A stretch of DNA of 64,000 nt from Schlegelella_A sp036263655. Its GTDB lineage: Bacteria > Pseudomonadota > Gammaproteobacteria > Burkholderiales > Burkholderiaceae_C. The DNA lies in assembly GCA_036263655.1 (NCBI GenBank), contig DATAGP010000019.1, positions 1-64,000 on the forward strand. Reading direction: 5' to 3'. A program made the position numbers and the translations under genes. Under the pieces are notes generated by a model that did no database searches, was not told the origin of the DNA, and was given only the letters and a program-made list of their open reading frames with translations. Shown here one piece after another: positions 8,616 to 16,756 of the stretch (its first letter is position 1; every line of letters starts with the position of its first letter).

Positions 8616-9166
8616 AGAGCGCGCGGCGCCGCGTCGACATTGCTGAGCCGGTAGCCGAAGCGCGCCGGGAGCGTCGCGAAGGCGACCTCCTCCGGCTGCC
8701 AGGCACGGCTCTCGACCGCTGCCGCCGCGGCCTCCATGTCGAGCGTGTGGACGATCCCGAAGCCGATGTCCGTGGCAAGGAACAGGCGGCCGGCCTCGTC
8801 GACGTGGGCGCTGCGAAAGCGCGCCGGCGCGCCGGTGTGGCTGCTGAGTGCCGGATCGCCAGCGACCGGCTCGTTGCCGGCGTCCAGTCGCCAGACATAG
8901 GGTGCCGCCTCGAGCTCGACGTAGACCCGCTGCGGCCCGTTCTGGAAGTACCAGCGCCCCTCGGGATCGGCGGCGTAGTTGCGGCCGATGAAGTCGCGCA
9001 GCTTCTCGTGCTCGATGCGGCTGCCCTTGACGCGGGGGAAGGGCCCGGCCGCCTGGATCCGGTCGTCGCGCATGTACCAGTCGCCGCGCGCGTCCAGCGC
9101 CAGCCAGCCGTAGCAATGCGGCACGTTCGGCCACTTCTTCAGTGCCGCTTCGACGATCGGGTCCAT
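8603..9166 (-). CDS. Conserved betaproteobacterial protein (DUF2946-like)
   Basis: This is a 187-residue cytosolic protein with no signal or membrane helix. The segments WPNVPHCYGWLALDARG and FIGRNYAADPEGRWYFQNGP match a family I recall from Burkholderiales, probably named DUF2946; the number is from memory. No function is established. I chose the ATG giving MDPIVEAALKKWPNVP, because the residues added by an earlier start are Arg/Ala-rich shadow of the opposite strand. There is no Shine-Dalgarno sequence, but CAGAAT lies seven bases before the ATG. It runs convergently into the DUF3455 gene with a 13-base overlap. Confidence 0.7.
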   Translation of the reverse strand: MDPIVEAALKKWPNVPHCYGWLALDARGDWYMRDDRIQAAGPFPRVKGSRIEHEKLRDFIGRNYAADPEGRWYFQNGPQRVYVELEAAPYVWRLDAGNEPVAGDPALSSHTGAPARFRSAHVDEAGRLFLATDIGFGIVHTLDMEAAAAAVESRAWQPEEVAFATLPARFGYRLSNVDAAPRALQLP

Positions 9167-9172
9167 CGACCG

Positions 9173-9178
9173 ATTCTG
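9173..9178 (-). promoter_or_regulatory. Possible -10 box for a leaderless transcript
   Basis: CAGAAT on the minus strand ends seven bases before the ATG of the DUF2946-like gene, where the A of the ATG would be +1. No Shine-Dalgarno sequence lies between them. The -35 is not recognisable. Confidence 0.25.
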
Positions 9179-9189
9179 CGCGCCCGCCC

Positions 9190-10158
9190 TCACAGCCGCT
9201 CGGCGAGCCAGGCGATCACTTGCTGCGGCAGGGTCGTGACGTGACCCGGCCAGACGCCGGACGGAAAGCCCACGTGGCCGCCGTGCCGCGGCTGCCACAG
9301 CGTCACCCGGGTGCCCACCGCGTCGGGCCGCGGCAGCGCCGGAGCCGGCAGGAAGGGATCGTTGAGGGCGTTGACGACCAGCGCCGGGGCGCGGATCGCC
9401 GCCAGCCGCGGCTTGGCGGAGGCGCGCGCGTAGTAGTCGCGGGCATGGCGGAAGCCGTGCAGCGGCGCGGTGAAGACGTCGTCGAACTCGCGCAGATCGC
9501 GCGCCGCGCGCAGGCGCTCGACGTCGAAGAGGCCGGGGTGCTGGCCGAGCTTGACGAGCGCCTTGCGCGTCATCGTGCGCATGAACATGCGCGTGTAGAC
9601 CTGCCGACCGAAGCCGCGGCCGATCGCGTCGGCCCCGGCGGCGAGGTCGAGCGGAGCCGAGACCGCGGCAAGGGCCTTCAGCCGGGCAGCGGCCGACTCG
9701 CCGTTTTCCTCGGCGTAGCGCAGGAGCGCATTGCCGCCGAGCGAGACGCCGACCGCGAGCAGCGGCCCCGCATGCGCGGCGCGGAATCGCTCGAGCATCC
9801 AGGCGATCTCCTCGTGATCGCCCGAGTGATACGCCCTCGGCGCCAGGTTGATCTCGCCGGAGCAGCCGCGAAAGTGCGGCACGGCGAAGCGCCAGCCGCG
9901 CCGCGCCGCCTCGGCCGCGAAAGCCTGCGCGTAGTGGCTCCGCGACGAACCCTCGAGCCCGTGGAAGAGGACCAGCAGCGGCGCCGCGCCGGCATCGCCG
10001 TCGAGCCAGTCGACGTCGACGAAGTCGGCATCCGGCGTGGACCAGCGCTCGCGCCGATAGACCGGCGCGATGCCCTCGAAGCGGCGGCTGAACAGGGCCG
10101 GCCAGATGGTCTGCAGATGCCCACCCGGCAGCCAGCCGGGGGCGCGGAAGTCGTCCAT
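9190..10158 (-). CDS. YheT-family alpha/beta hydrolase
   Basis: This is a 322-residue alpha/beta-fold hydrolase of the YheT/UPF0017 family. It opens with PGWLPGGHLQTIWPAL, a hallmark of the family, and has LFHGLEGSS (oxyanion region), the nucleophile elbow GVSLGGN, Asp in ALNDPFLP and the catalytic His in HGGHVGF. Related proteins have esterase activity but their physiological substrate is unclear. Its start codon overlaps the stop codon of the upstream SnoaL-like gene as TGATG, so the two are probably translated together. Confidence 0.9.
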   Translation of the reverse strand: MDDFRAPGWLPGGHLQTIWPALFSRRFEGIAPVYRRERWSTPDADFVDVDWLDGDAGAAPLLVLFHGLEGSSRSHYAQAFAAEAARRGWRFAVPHFRGCSGEINLAPRAYHSGDHEEIAWMLERFRAAHAGPLLAVGVSLGGNALLRYAEENGESAAARLKALAAVSAPLDLAAGADAIGRGFGRQVYTRMFMRTMTRKALVKLGQHPGLFDVERLRAARDLREFDDVFTAPLHGFRHARDYYARASAKPRLAAIRAPALVVNALNDPFLPAPALPRPDAVGTRVTLWQPRHGGHVGFPSGVWPGHVTTLPQQVIAWLAERL

Positions 10159-10604
10159 CAGTGCAGGGTGGAGGCGACCTCTGCGATTTCCTCGATCTCG
10201 GTGGCCGTGCCGGGACTGGCGTGATGGGCGACCAGACGCCAGCCGTGCGCGGCCTTCAGGTAGACGTTGGTCGCGACCACCCAGGCGAAGCGCTCGCCCT
10301 CGGCGGACCTGACGCGAACCCGCTCGACGACGCTGTGCACCGCGCTCGAATGCGACTCGAGGCGGCGCACCCGGTGCGGCTCGATGTCGATCGCGCCGTT
10401 GGCGAACATCACCTCGAAGGCCGCGCGAACCGCGGCCGCTCCGACCAGCCGCTGGCCGCCGGGGTGCACGCAGCTGATCTCGTCGTCGTCCGACCAGACG
10501 GCCATCACGCGCTCGAGGTCGCCGCGCCGCATCGCCTCGTAGAGCTCGTGCTCGATCTCGTCGGGCGATCGGGTGGCGGGGGCGGGCGGCTTGGGGCGGG
10601 CCAT
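10158..10604 (-). CDS. SnoaL/NTF2-like domain protein (DUF4440-like)
   Basis: This 148-residue protein has the cone-shaped SnoaL/NTF2 fold pattern: an N-terminal helix pair (DEIEHELYEAMRRGDLERVM), then WSDDDEISCVHPGG and a C-terminal sheet ending GWRLVAHHASPG. Members bind small hydrophobic ligands or act as minor enzymes, so the exact role is open. The His in the final strand is a common feature of the family. It is the first gene of a two-gene unit, and its stop overlaps the ATG of the YheT-type hydrolase. I chose the ATG at MARPKPP; the frame stays open upstream through the sigma-factor gene, which is not evidence for a longer protein. Confidence 0.75.
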   Translation of the reverse strand: MARPKPPAPATRSPDEIEHELYEAMRRGDLERVMAVWSDDDEISCVHPGGQRLVGAAAVRAAFEVMFANGAIDIEPHRVRRLESHSSAVHSVVERVRVRSAEGERFAWVVATNVYLKAAHGWRLVAHHASPGTATEIEEIAEVASTLH

Positions 10605-10629
10605 GGGCTCTAGGTTAGTCTCGCGTCCG

Positions 10630-10635
10630 ATTGTA
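10630..10635 (-). promoter_or_regulatory. Possible -10 box upstream of the SnoaL-like gene
   Basis: TACAAT on the minus strand would start transcription about 19 bases before the SnoaL-like ATG. It lies in the short divergent gap shared with the ECF sigma-factor gene. No -35 is obvious. Confidence 0.3.
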
Positions 10636-10656
10636 GAAAGGCCGGCCATCGCACCC

Positions 10657-11295
10657 ATGCTCACAAACGCCAGCGAGTGGTCCGAACGCAGCCTCGACCT
10701 TTCGCGGCTCCTCGGCCGCGCCGGCCTCGGCGACCGTGCGGCATTCGCCACGCTGTACGAGCGGACGAGCCCGCATCTGTTCGCCGTCGTGCTGCGTATC
10801 AACCGGGACAGGGCGCAGGCCGAGGACATCCTGCAGGAGGTGTATGTCAACGTCTGGCGGGCCGCGAGCAGCTTCGACGCGGCGCAGAGCCAGCCGCTCA
10901 CCTGGCTGACCCGCATCGCGCGCAACCGCGCCATCGACAGCCTGAGGCGCAGCCGGACGCAGCCCCGGACCCAGTCGCCCGGCAGCCTCGTCGGCGACGC
11001 CGACGCGGAGGACGACAGCGTGTACGACACCGTGGCCGACAGCGCACCGGGCCCGCTCGACCTGCTGAGCCGGGCCGCCGAGGCTCGCTCGCTCGAAGCC
11101 TGCATGGACCGGCTGACCGCCCTGCAGCGGCAGAGCGTCGCCCTGGCGTTCTTTCACGGCCTGAGCCACGCCGAGGTCGCCGAGCAGTTGCGCCAGCCGC
11201 TCGGGACAGTGAAGTCGTGGGTGCGGCGGGCCCTGCAGACGCTGAAGAGCTGCCTGCAGGGCGCCGCGCAGGCCGACGCCGCCGGCGCCGACTGA
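10657..11295 (+). CDS. ECF RNA polymerase sigma factor (SigK-like)
   Basis: This is an extracytoplasmic-function sigma factor of 212 residues. Sigma region 2 spans about 30-95 (AFATLYERTSPHLFAVVLRI, then DILQEVYVNVW and LTWLTRIARNRAIDSLRR). Region 4 is about 150-200, with the helix-turn-helix HGLSHAEVAEQLRQPLGTVKSWVRRAL. It directs polymerase to a small regulon when released from its anti-sigma factor, which is encoded one base downstream. Of the possible starts, MLTNASEW gives the normal length. Its resemblance is to the SigK group partnered with RskA-type anti-sigma factors. The inducing signal and regulon are not visible. Confidence 0.92.
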   Translation: MLTNASEWSERSLDLSRLLGRAGLGDRAAFATLYERTSPHLFAVVLRINRDRAQAEDILQEVYVNVWRAASSFDAAQSQPLTWLTRIARNRAIDSLRRSRTQPRTQSPGSLVGDADAEDDSVYDTVADSAPGPLDLLSRAAEARSLEACMDRLTALQRQSVALAFFHGLSHAEVAEQLRQPLGTVKSWVRRALQTLKSCLQGAAQADAAGAD

Positions 11296-11296
11296 C

Positions 11297-12013
11297 ATGG
11301 ACTACGGCCGCCCTCCGCTCGCCGACGCGCTCGCCGCCGAGTACGTGCTCGGCACCCTGCGCGGCGCCGCGCGCCGCCGTTTCGAGGCGCTGCTGCCGGC
11401 GCACGCCGCGCTGAGGGACGCCACCGAGGCATGGCAGGCGCGCCTGCTGCCCTTGTCGGCAGCCATCGATCCCGTGCCGCCGCCCGAGCGCGTCTGGCAA
11501 CAGGTCTCGGCCCGCATCGGCGCGGCCGCTCCGGCGCTGCCCGCCAGCGCTCCGGTCGCGCCAGGTGCATGGCATCGGCTCTCGTTCTGGCGCGGCCTCT
11601 CGGCGTTCGCGAGCGTCGCCGCGATCGGCCTGGCCGTGCTCCTGACGATCCCGCGCGCCGTTCCGCCGCCCATCGTCGTCGTGCTCGCCGCGACGCCGGC
11701 GGCGACCGGTGCGCCGACGCCGGCGGCGCCGTCGATCGTGGCTAGCATCAGCGGCGACGGCAGCACGCTGGTCACGCGGCCGATCGTCCCGGTGGCCGTC
11801 GGCGCCGACCGCTCGCTCGAGCTGTGGGCGGTGCCGAAGGCCGGCCCGGCGCGCTCGCTCGGCGTGTTGCCGGGCGGCAGCGGCACGGTGGCGCTGCGCG
11901 GCGGCGTCCTCGCCGACGTCGACACACTGGCGGTCACCGTCGAGCCGCCAGGGGGATCGCCGACCGGCGCGCCGACCGGCCCGATCGTCTACGCCGGCAA
12001 GTTCTCGCTGTAG
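11297..12013 (+). CDS. RskA-type transmembrane anti-sigma factor
   Basis: This 238-residue protein has an N-terminal cytosolic anti-sigma domain (about 1-75, beginning LADALAAEYVLGTLRGAARRR), one membrane helix at about 99-119 and a periplasmic RskA C-terminal domain (about 150-238, with LELWAVPKAGPARSLGVLP). Such proteins hold an ECF sigma factor at the membrane until a periplasmic signal causes their cleavage. The ATG follows the sigma-factor stop by one base, so the two are made together in fixed ratio. There is no zinc-binding HxxxCxxC motif, as expected for the RskA class. Its 3' end overlaps the convergent waaF gene by 25 bases. Confidence 0.88.
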   Translation: MDYGRPPLADALAAEYVLGTLRGAARRRFEALLPAHAALRDATEAWQARLLPLSAAIDPVPPPERVWQQVSARIGAAAPALPASAPVAPGAWHRLSFWRGLSAFASVAAIGLAVLLTIPRAVPPPIVVVLAATPAATGAPTPAAPSIVASISGDGSTLVTRPIVPVAVGADRSLELWAVPKAGPARSLGVLPGGSGTVALRGGVLADVDTLAVTVEPPGGSPTGAPTGPIVYAGKFSL

Positions 12014-13029
12014 CGGCCGACCGTCGCCGCGACCTGCGTGGCGTCGCGCAGCGCCGCTTCCACGCGCGCCGGCGCGACGCCGACGAGGCACTGGGTGTGT
12101 CCGTAGCGGCAGGTGCGCTCGAAGCACGGCATGCAGCCGAGCCCGAGCTCGTCCTTGAGCCAGAGGACGCGCGCGCGCGGGTTGAGCGGCGGCGTGTGCG
12201 CCGGGCTGGTCGACCCGAACACCGCGACCTGAGGCACGCCGAACGCGGCCGCGACGTGCATCAGCCCGGAGTCGTTGCTGGCCAGGCCGCGGGCCGAGCC
12301 GATCAGCGCCATCGCCTCGAGCAGGCTGGTCCGGCCCGCCAGGACGCGGCAGGCGCCCGCCGCCGCGGCGGCGATCGTTAGGCACAGCTCGGCTTCGCCG
12401 GCGGAGCCGAGCAGCAGCACCGGCGCGCCGTCGGCCTCGTGCAGCGATCGCGCGAGCGCGGCGTAGTGCGCCGGCGGCCAGCGCTTCGCCGGCCCGTACT
12501 CGGCGCCCGGCGCGAAGACCCAGTAGGCCTCACGCGCGACGCCGGCCTTCTGCAAGGCCGCCTCCGCCGTGGCGGCGTCGAGCCGCAGACGCGGGCTGCG
12601 CGTGCGGTCGAACGACTTGCCGGCGAGCGCGCCGTAGAAGGCGACCATCGGCGGCCGGCCCGCCGGATTGCGCAGGCGCCGGTTCAGCAGCAGGCGTCGC
12701 CCCTCGCCGCTGTAGCCGATGCGCGTCGGCACGCCGGCCAGGCGCGGCAGCAGCGCGGACTTGATCGAGTTCGGCAGCACGTAGGCGACATCGAAGCGGT
12801 CGCGCAGCGTCGCCGCGACCCGGCGGCGCTCCGCCCAGTCGAGCCGCCCGTGCGCGAACGGCAGCTCGATGATCTCGGTCACCTCGGGCATGGCGCGGAA
12901 CACGGGCGCCACCCACGGCAGCGCAGCGACGCTCAGCCGCTCGCCGCGCTCGGCCAGCGTCGCCAGCAGCGGCTCGGCCATCACGGCGTCGCCGATCCAC
13001 TGCGGCGCGATGACCAGGGACCTCGTCAC
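11989..13029 (-). CDS. waaF: Lipopolysaccharide heptosyltransferase II
   Basis: This is a family 9 glycosyltransferase of 346 residues that adds the second heptose to the inner core of lipopolysaccharide at the cytoplasmic face of the inner membrane. The N terminus reads LVIAPQWIGDAVMAEPLL, the family signature. The C-terminal sugar-nucleotide site includes VFAPGAEYGPAKRWP, LASNDSGLMHVAAAFGVP and VFGSTSPAHTPPL. The start codon is GTG. It lies downstream of ilvE and the zinc-finger gene, an arrangement I know from other Burkholderiales. The 3' end overlaps the anti-sigma gene on the other strand. Confidence 0.92.
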   Translation of the reverse strand: MTRSLVIAPQWIGDAVMAEPLLATLAERGERLSVAALPWVAPVFRAMPEVTEIIELPFAHGRLDWAERRRVAATLRDRFDVAYVLPNSIKSALLPRLAGVPTRIGYSGEGRRLLLNRRLRNPAGRPPMVAFYGALAGKSFDRTRSPRLRLDAATAEAALQKAGVAREAYWVFAPGAEYGPAKRWPPAHYAALARSLHEADGAPVLLLGSAGEAELCLTIAAAAAGACRVLAGRTSLLEAMALIGSARGLASNDSGLMHVAAAFGVPQVAVFGSTSPAHTPPLNPRARVLWLKDELGLGCMPCFERTCRYGHTQCLVGVAPARVEAALRDATQVAATVGRYSENLPA

Positions 13030-13096
13030 CGGCGCAAGCTCCGGCCCGCCGACAACATGCGTGCGGGGCCCAGCGACCGTCGCCGACGCGCGCGCG

Positions 13097-13306
13097 TCAG
13101 TGCGACGGGACCTTCTCGCCGGCCTTCAGCCGGTACTCGGTGCCGCAGTACGGGCACTTGCCGACGCCGGCCGAGGCGACGTCGATGAAGACGCGCGGGT
13201 GGTTGCTCCAGAGCGGCATGCGCGGGTTGGGGCAGAAGATCACGCCCGGGCCCTGCAACTCCGAGGCGCTCAGCTCGACCGCCTCCCTCGTTCCGTCGTT
13301 GGCCAT
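13097..13306 (-). CDS. Small zinc-finger protein (zf-CHCC family)
   Basis: This is a 69-residue protein with a CHCC zinc-binding pattern: Cys in VIFCPNPRMPLW, His in SNHPRVF, and CPYC near the C terminus. The family is related to the zinc-binding part of the mitochondrial complex I subunit NDUFS6; the bacterial role is unknown. It starts five bases after the ilvE stop. An in-frame ATG eight codons earlier overlaps ilvE and is less likely. In Burkholderiales this small gene commonly sits between ilvE and waaF. Confidence 0.85.
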   Translation of the reverse strand: MANDGTREAVELSASELQGPGVIFCPNPRMPLWSNHPRVFIDVASAGVGKCPYCGTEYRLKAGEKVPSH

Positions 13307-13311
13307 GGCGC

Positions 13312-14235
13312 TCAGACCCGGGTCAGCCATTCCGAGTACTTCGGATTGCGGCCATTGACGATGTCGAAGAAGGCGCTCTGGATCTTCTCGGTGATCGGCC
13401 CGCGCGAGCCGCTGCCGAGCTCGACCCGGTCGAGCTCGCGGATCGGCGTCACCTCGGCAGCGGTGCCGGTGAAGAAGGCCTCGTCGCAGATGTAGACCTC
13501 GTCGCGCGTGATCCGCTTCTCGACGAGCTTGAGACCCAGGTCGTTGCAGATCGCTAGGATCGTGTTGCGGGTGATGCCGTCGAGCGCACCGGCCGAGAGG
13601 TCGGGCGTGTAGACCACGCCCTTCTTGATCATGAACAGGTTTTCGCCGGCGCCTTCGCTGACGAAGCCGCTCGCGTCGAGGAGCATCGCCTCGTCGTAGC
13701 CGTCGTCGAGCGCTTCCATGTTGGCGAGGATCGAGTTGGTGTAGTTCGACACCGCCTTGGCCTGCGTCATCGTGATGTTGACGTGGTGCCGGGTGTAGCT
13801 CGACGTCTTGACGCGGATGCCGCGGCGCATGCCTTCCTCGCCGAGGTAGGCGCCCCAGGGCCAGGCGGCGACCATCAGGTGCACGGTGTTGCCCTTCGGC
13901 GAGACGCCGAGCTTCTCGGAGCCGATCCAGGTCAGCGGCCGCAGGTAGCAGGACTCGAGCTTGTTCTCGCGCACGACCGCGCGCTGTGCCTCGATCACCT
14001 CGTCGAAGCTGTAGGGGATCTTCATGCGCAGGATCTTGGCGCTGTTGAAGAGCCGCTGCGTGTGCTCGTAGAGACGGAAGATCGCCGTGCCGTTGACGGT
14101 GTTGTAGGCGCGCACGCCCTCGAAGGCGCCGCAGCCGTAGTGCAGCGTGTGCGTCAGGACGTGGATCTTGGCGTCGCGCCAGTCGACCATCGTCCCGTCC
14201 ATCCAGATCCTGCCGTCGCGGTCGGCCATCGACAT
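13312..14235 (-). CDS. ilvE: Branched-chain amino-acid aminotransferase
   Basis: This is a fold-type IV PLP enzyme (307 residues) that moves the amino group between glutamate and the keto acids of leucine, isoleucine and valine. It begins MSMADRDGRIWMDG and contains HYGCGAFEGVRAY. The PLP lysine lies in TQAKAVSNYTNS, and the class signature SEGAGENLF and FFTGTAAEVTPI follow. Three ATGs lie close together. GGAGAG placed four bases before the second favours that one and the usual family length. TAGAAT about 30 bases upstream could be its own promoter. The zinc-finger gene and waaF follow closely. Confidence 0.95.
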   Translation of the reverse strand: MSMADRDGRIWMDGTMVDWRDAKIHVLTHTLHYGCGAFEGVRAYNTVNGTAIFRLYEHTQRLFNSAKILRMKIPYSFDEVIEAQRAVVRENKLESCYLRPLTWIGSEKLGVSPKGNTVHLMVAAWPWGAYLGEEGMRRGIRVKTSSYTRHHVNITMTQAKAVSNYTNSILANMEALDDGYDEAMLLDASGFVSEGAGENLFMIKKGVVYTPDLSAGALDGITRNTILAICNDLGLKLVEKRITRDEVYICDEAFFTGTAAEVTPIRELDRVELGSGSRGPITEKIQSAFFDIVNGRNPKYSEWLTRV

Positions 14236-14264
14236 GGCGCTCTCCATCGTGTCGTCGGTCGGCG

Positions 14265-14270
14265 ATTCTA
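14265..14270 (-). promoter_or_regulatory. Possible -10 box of ilvE
   Basis: TAGAAT on the minus strand, just past the stop of the preceding membrane-protein gene, would start transcription about 23 bases before the chosen ilvE ATG. It matches the -10 consensus at five of six positions. No -35 is clear. Confidence 0.4.
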
Positions 14271-14660
14271 GGTGGCCGGGCCGTCCTGCTCCGGACGCTC
14301 GAGGCGCCAGCTGACCAGGCGGCCGCGCTCGAAATGGAGGCGCACGCTGCTGCCTCCGCCGTCGGTCCAGACCCAGTCGTCGCCCGTCTCGCCGACCTTG
14401 CGGCCGAGGCTTCGGGTGTGCGTCACGATCCGGATCATGGGCAGGCCGCGGCGCAGCCACGCGTTGAACATCACGGCGCTCGGGATGCTGCCGACCGGGG
14501 CGGCGGCCGCGTTCTTCATGACGCGCACGGCACGGTTGAACTGCAGCAGCAGCCAGAAGACGATCGCGCTGGCGGCGAGCGCGAGGCCCGGCCCGCCATA
14601 GGCCTGCCACGAGGCGAAGGCGAACAGCGCCGCGAGCGCCCAGCCGAGCAGCGGGCTCAA
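14268..14660 (-). CDS. Small two-helix membrane protein of unknown function
   Basis: This 130-residue protein has two hydrophobic helices in its first 45 residues (LLGWALAALFAFASW and LALAASAIVFWLLLQF), then a soluble region with RIVTHTRSLGRKVGETGDDW and a Trp-rich end. I do not know the family beyond its presence near radA in related genomes, which is from memory. The only start that keeps both helices is TTG, seven bases after the radA stop, so it is probably translated from the radA message. Confidence 0.65.
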   Translation of the reverse strand: MSPLLGWALAALFAFASWQAYGGPGLALAASAIVFWLLLQFNRAVRVMKNAAAAPVGSIPSAVMFNAWLRRGLPMIRIVTHTRSLGRKVGETGDDWVWTDGGGSSVRLHFERGRLVSWRLERPEQDGPAT

Positions 14661-14667
14661 CGACGCC

Positions 14668-16047
14668 TCAGAGCGAGCGGACGCGGTCGATCGCTTCCTC
14701 GATGCGATCGACCGGATGGATGGTGAGGCCGTCGAGGCTCTTCGCGGCGGCGCCCTTGGGCGCGTTCGCCTTGGGCACGACGGCGATCGAGAAGCCGAGC
14801 TTGGCCGCCTCGCGCAGGCGCTCCTGACCGCGCGGTGCCGGCCGGATCTCGCCGGCGAGGCCGACTTCGCCGAAGGCCACGAAGCCGCGCGGCAGCGGCT
14901 TGCCGCGCAGGCTGCTCTGGATCGCGAGCATGACGGCGAGATCGGCGGCCGGCTCGCTGATGCGCACGCCGCCGACGGCGTTGACGAAGACGTCCTGGTC
15001 GAGGGCGGCGATGCCGGCGTGCCGGTGCAGCACCGCGAGCATCATCGCCAGCCGGTCGCGATCGAGCCCGACCGACAGGCGACGCGGGCTCGGCCCGCCG
15101 GTATCGACCAGCGCCTGGATCTCGACCAGCATCGGCCGCGAGCCCTCCAGCGTGACCAGCACGCACGAGCCGGCGACCGGATCGCCGTGCGTCGACAGGA
15201 AGATCGCGCTCGGGTTGGCGACGCCCTTGAGGCCCTTCTCGGTCATCGCGAAGACGCCGATCTCGTTGACCGCGCCGAAGCGGTTCTTGACCGCGCGCAC
15301 GAGCCGGAAGCTCGAGTGCGTGTCGCCCTCGAAGTACAGCACGGTGTCGACGATGTGCTCCATCACGCGCGGGCCGGCCAGGGCGCCGTCCTTGGTCACG
15401 TGGCCGACGAGGACGATGGTGGTGCCGCCTGCCTTGGCGAAGCGCGTCAGCTGCGCCGCGCACTCGCGGACCTGCGCCACCGACCCCGGTGCCGAGCTGA
15501 GGGCTTCGCTGTAAACGGTCTGGATCGAGTCGATCACCGCCACCGCGGGCCGCTCGGCGTCGAGCGCGGCGAGGATCTTCTCGAGCTGGATCTCGGCCAT
15601 CACCCGCACGTGGCTGCCGGCGAGGCCGAGGCGGCGCGAGCGCAGCGCCACCTGCGCCCCGCTTTCCTCGCCGGTCACGTACAGCACCTTGGCGACCCGC
15701 GACAGCGCGTCGAGGGCCTGCAGGAGCAGCGTCGACTTGCCGATGCCCGGGTCGCCGCCGATGAGGACCACGCCGCCGGCGACGATGCCGCCACCGAGGG
15801 CGCGGTCGAGCTCGTCGATGCCGGTCGGCTGGCGGTCGGCGTCGGTGGCCTCGATCTCGGCCAGCGTCGCCACCGCCTCGCCGGGCAGGAGGCCGCGGCC
15901 GGCGCTCGCGTAACGCGGCTTGCCGGCGCTTTCGGCCACGGACTCGACGAGCGTGTTCCAGGCGCCGCAGTGCGGACACTTGCCGAGCCACTTCGGGTTC
16001 GCGCCGCCGCACTCGGTGCAGGTGTAGACCGACTTCTCCTTCGCCAT
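14668..16047 (-). CDS. radA: DNA repair protein RadA
   Basis: This is a RecA-like ATPase (459 residues) that drives branch migration of recombination intermediates. It has an N-terminal zinc finger with Cys10, Cys13, Cys24 and Cys27, a Walker A motif GGDPGIGKST, the RadA-specific KNRFG motif in VKNRFGAVNEIG, and a C-terminal Lon-protease-like domain (about 290-459, with GGVRISEPAADLAV). Length and motifs are normal. There is no Shine-Dalgarno sequence; TACAGT lies eight bases before the ATG. It heads a run that continues into the small membrane-protein gene. Confidence 0.97.
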   Translation of the reverse strand: MAKEKSVYTCTECGGANPKWLGKCPHCGAWNTLVESVAESAGKPRYASAGRGLLPGEAVATLAEIEATDADRQPTGIDELDRALGGGIVAGGVVLIGGDPGIGKSTLLLQALDALSRVAKVLYVTGEESGAQVALRSRRLGLAGSHVRVMAEIQLEKILAALDAERPAVAVIDSIQTVYSEALSSAPGSVAQVRECAAQLTRFAKAGGTTIVLVGHVTKDGALAGPRVMEHIVDTVLYFEGDTHSSFRLVRAVKNRFGAVNEIGVFAMTEKGLKGVANPSAIFLSTHGDPVAGSCVLVTLEGSRPMLVEIQALVDTGGPSPRRLSVGLDRDRLAMMLAVLHRHAGIAALDQDVFVNAVGGVRISEPAADLAVMLAIQSSLRGKPLPRGFVAFGEVGLAGEIRPAPRGQERLREAAKLGFSIAVVPKANAPKGAAAKSLDGLTIHPVDRIEEAIDRVRSL

Positions 16048-16054
16048 CCGATCG

Positions 16055-16060
16055 ACTGTA
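16055..16060 (-). promoter_or_regulatory. Possible -10 box for leaderless radA
   Basis: TACAGT on the minus strand ends eight bases before the radA ATG. The intervening bases hold no Shine-Dalgarno sequence. The -35 is not clear. Confidence 0.3.
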
Positions 16061-16096
16061 GCCGCGCCGATGGCGCGGCAGCCCGCCAGGCACTCC

Positions 16097-16102
16097 TATG
16101 AT
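16097..16102 (+). promoter_or_regulatory. Possible -10 box of the LysE-family gene
   Basis: TATGAT ends nine bases before the ATG, which would leave a leader of at most two bases. No Shine-Dalgarno sequence is present. Confidence 0.35.
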
Positions 16103-16110
16103 CCGGGCCC

Positions 16111-16737
16111 ATGAGCTTCCCGCTGTGGCTCGCCTTCTTCGCCGCCGCCTGGGCGATCAGCATCTCGCCGGGCCCGGGCGCCGTCGCGGTCATGAGTGCG
16201 TCGCTGAACCACGGATTCGCGCGCGGCTACTTCGCCACCTTCGGCCTGGTGCTCGGCTTCTGGACCCAGCTCTTCATCGTCGCCGTCGGCCTGGGCGCGA
16301 TCATCGCCAGCTCGGCCGTCGCCTTCGCGGTCGTGAAGTGGGCCGGCGTCGCCTACCTCGTCTGGCTCGGCATCCGCCAGTGGCGCGCCGCGCCGCTGCC
16401 CTTCGCCGCCGACGGCGCCGTCGCCGCCACGACATCGCGGCGGCGCCTCGTGCTGCAGGCGTGGCTGCTCAACGCGGTCAATCCGAAGGGCACGGCCTTC
16501 ATGCTTGCCGTCGTGCCGCAGTTCCTGACGCCGAGCGAGCCGCTCCTGCCGCAGTACCTGATCATCGGCGCGACGCTCACCGTCACCGACCTGGTCGTCA
16601 ACGCCGTCTACGCCGCCCTCGCGGCCCGGCTGCTCGGGCTGCTGCGCACGCCGCGCCGCGTCCGCGCCGTCAACCGCGTCTTCGGCAGCGTGTTCGTGGG
16701 ACTCGGCGTCCTGCTCGCCACCTTCAAGCGGACCTAG
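16111..16737 (+). CDS. LysE/RhtB-family amino-acid exporter
   Basis: This is a 208-residue inner-membrane protein with about six helices. The conserved N-terminal motif AISISPGPGAVAVMSASLNHGF identifies the LysE/RhtB family, which exports amino acids and derivatives such as homoserine, threonine or lysine. NAVNPKGTAFMLA in the middle is also typical. The substrate cannot be predicted. It is divergent from radA and convergent with arfB, so it is a single-gene unit and may be an insertion between radA and alr. Confidence 0.9.
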   Translation: MSFPLWLAFFAAAWAISISPGPGAVAVMSASLNHGFARGYFATFGLVLGFWTQLFIVAVGLGAIIASSAVAFAVVKWAGVAYLVWLGIRQWRAAPLPFAADGAVAATTSRRRLVLQAWLLNAVNPKGTAFMLAVVPQFLTPSEPLLPQYLIIGATLTVTDLVVNAVYAALAARLLGLLRTPRRVRAVNRVFGSVFVGLGVLLATFKRT

Positions 16738-16756
16738 GCAGGGGCCCACCGACGCA

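Noticed and set aside
10657..12013. FecI/FecR-type iron-signalling pair
   Set aside because: The anti-sigma protein has the RskA C-terminal domain instead of FecR, and no TonB receptor is adjacent.
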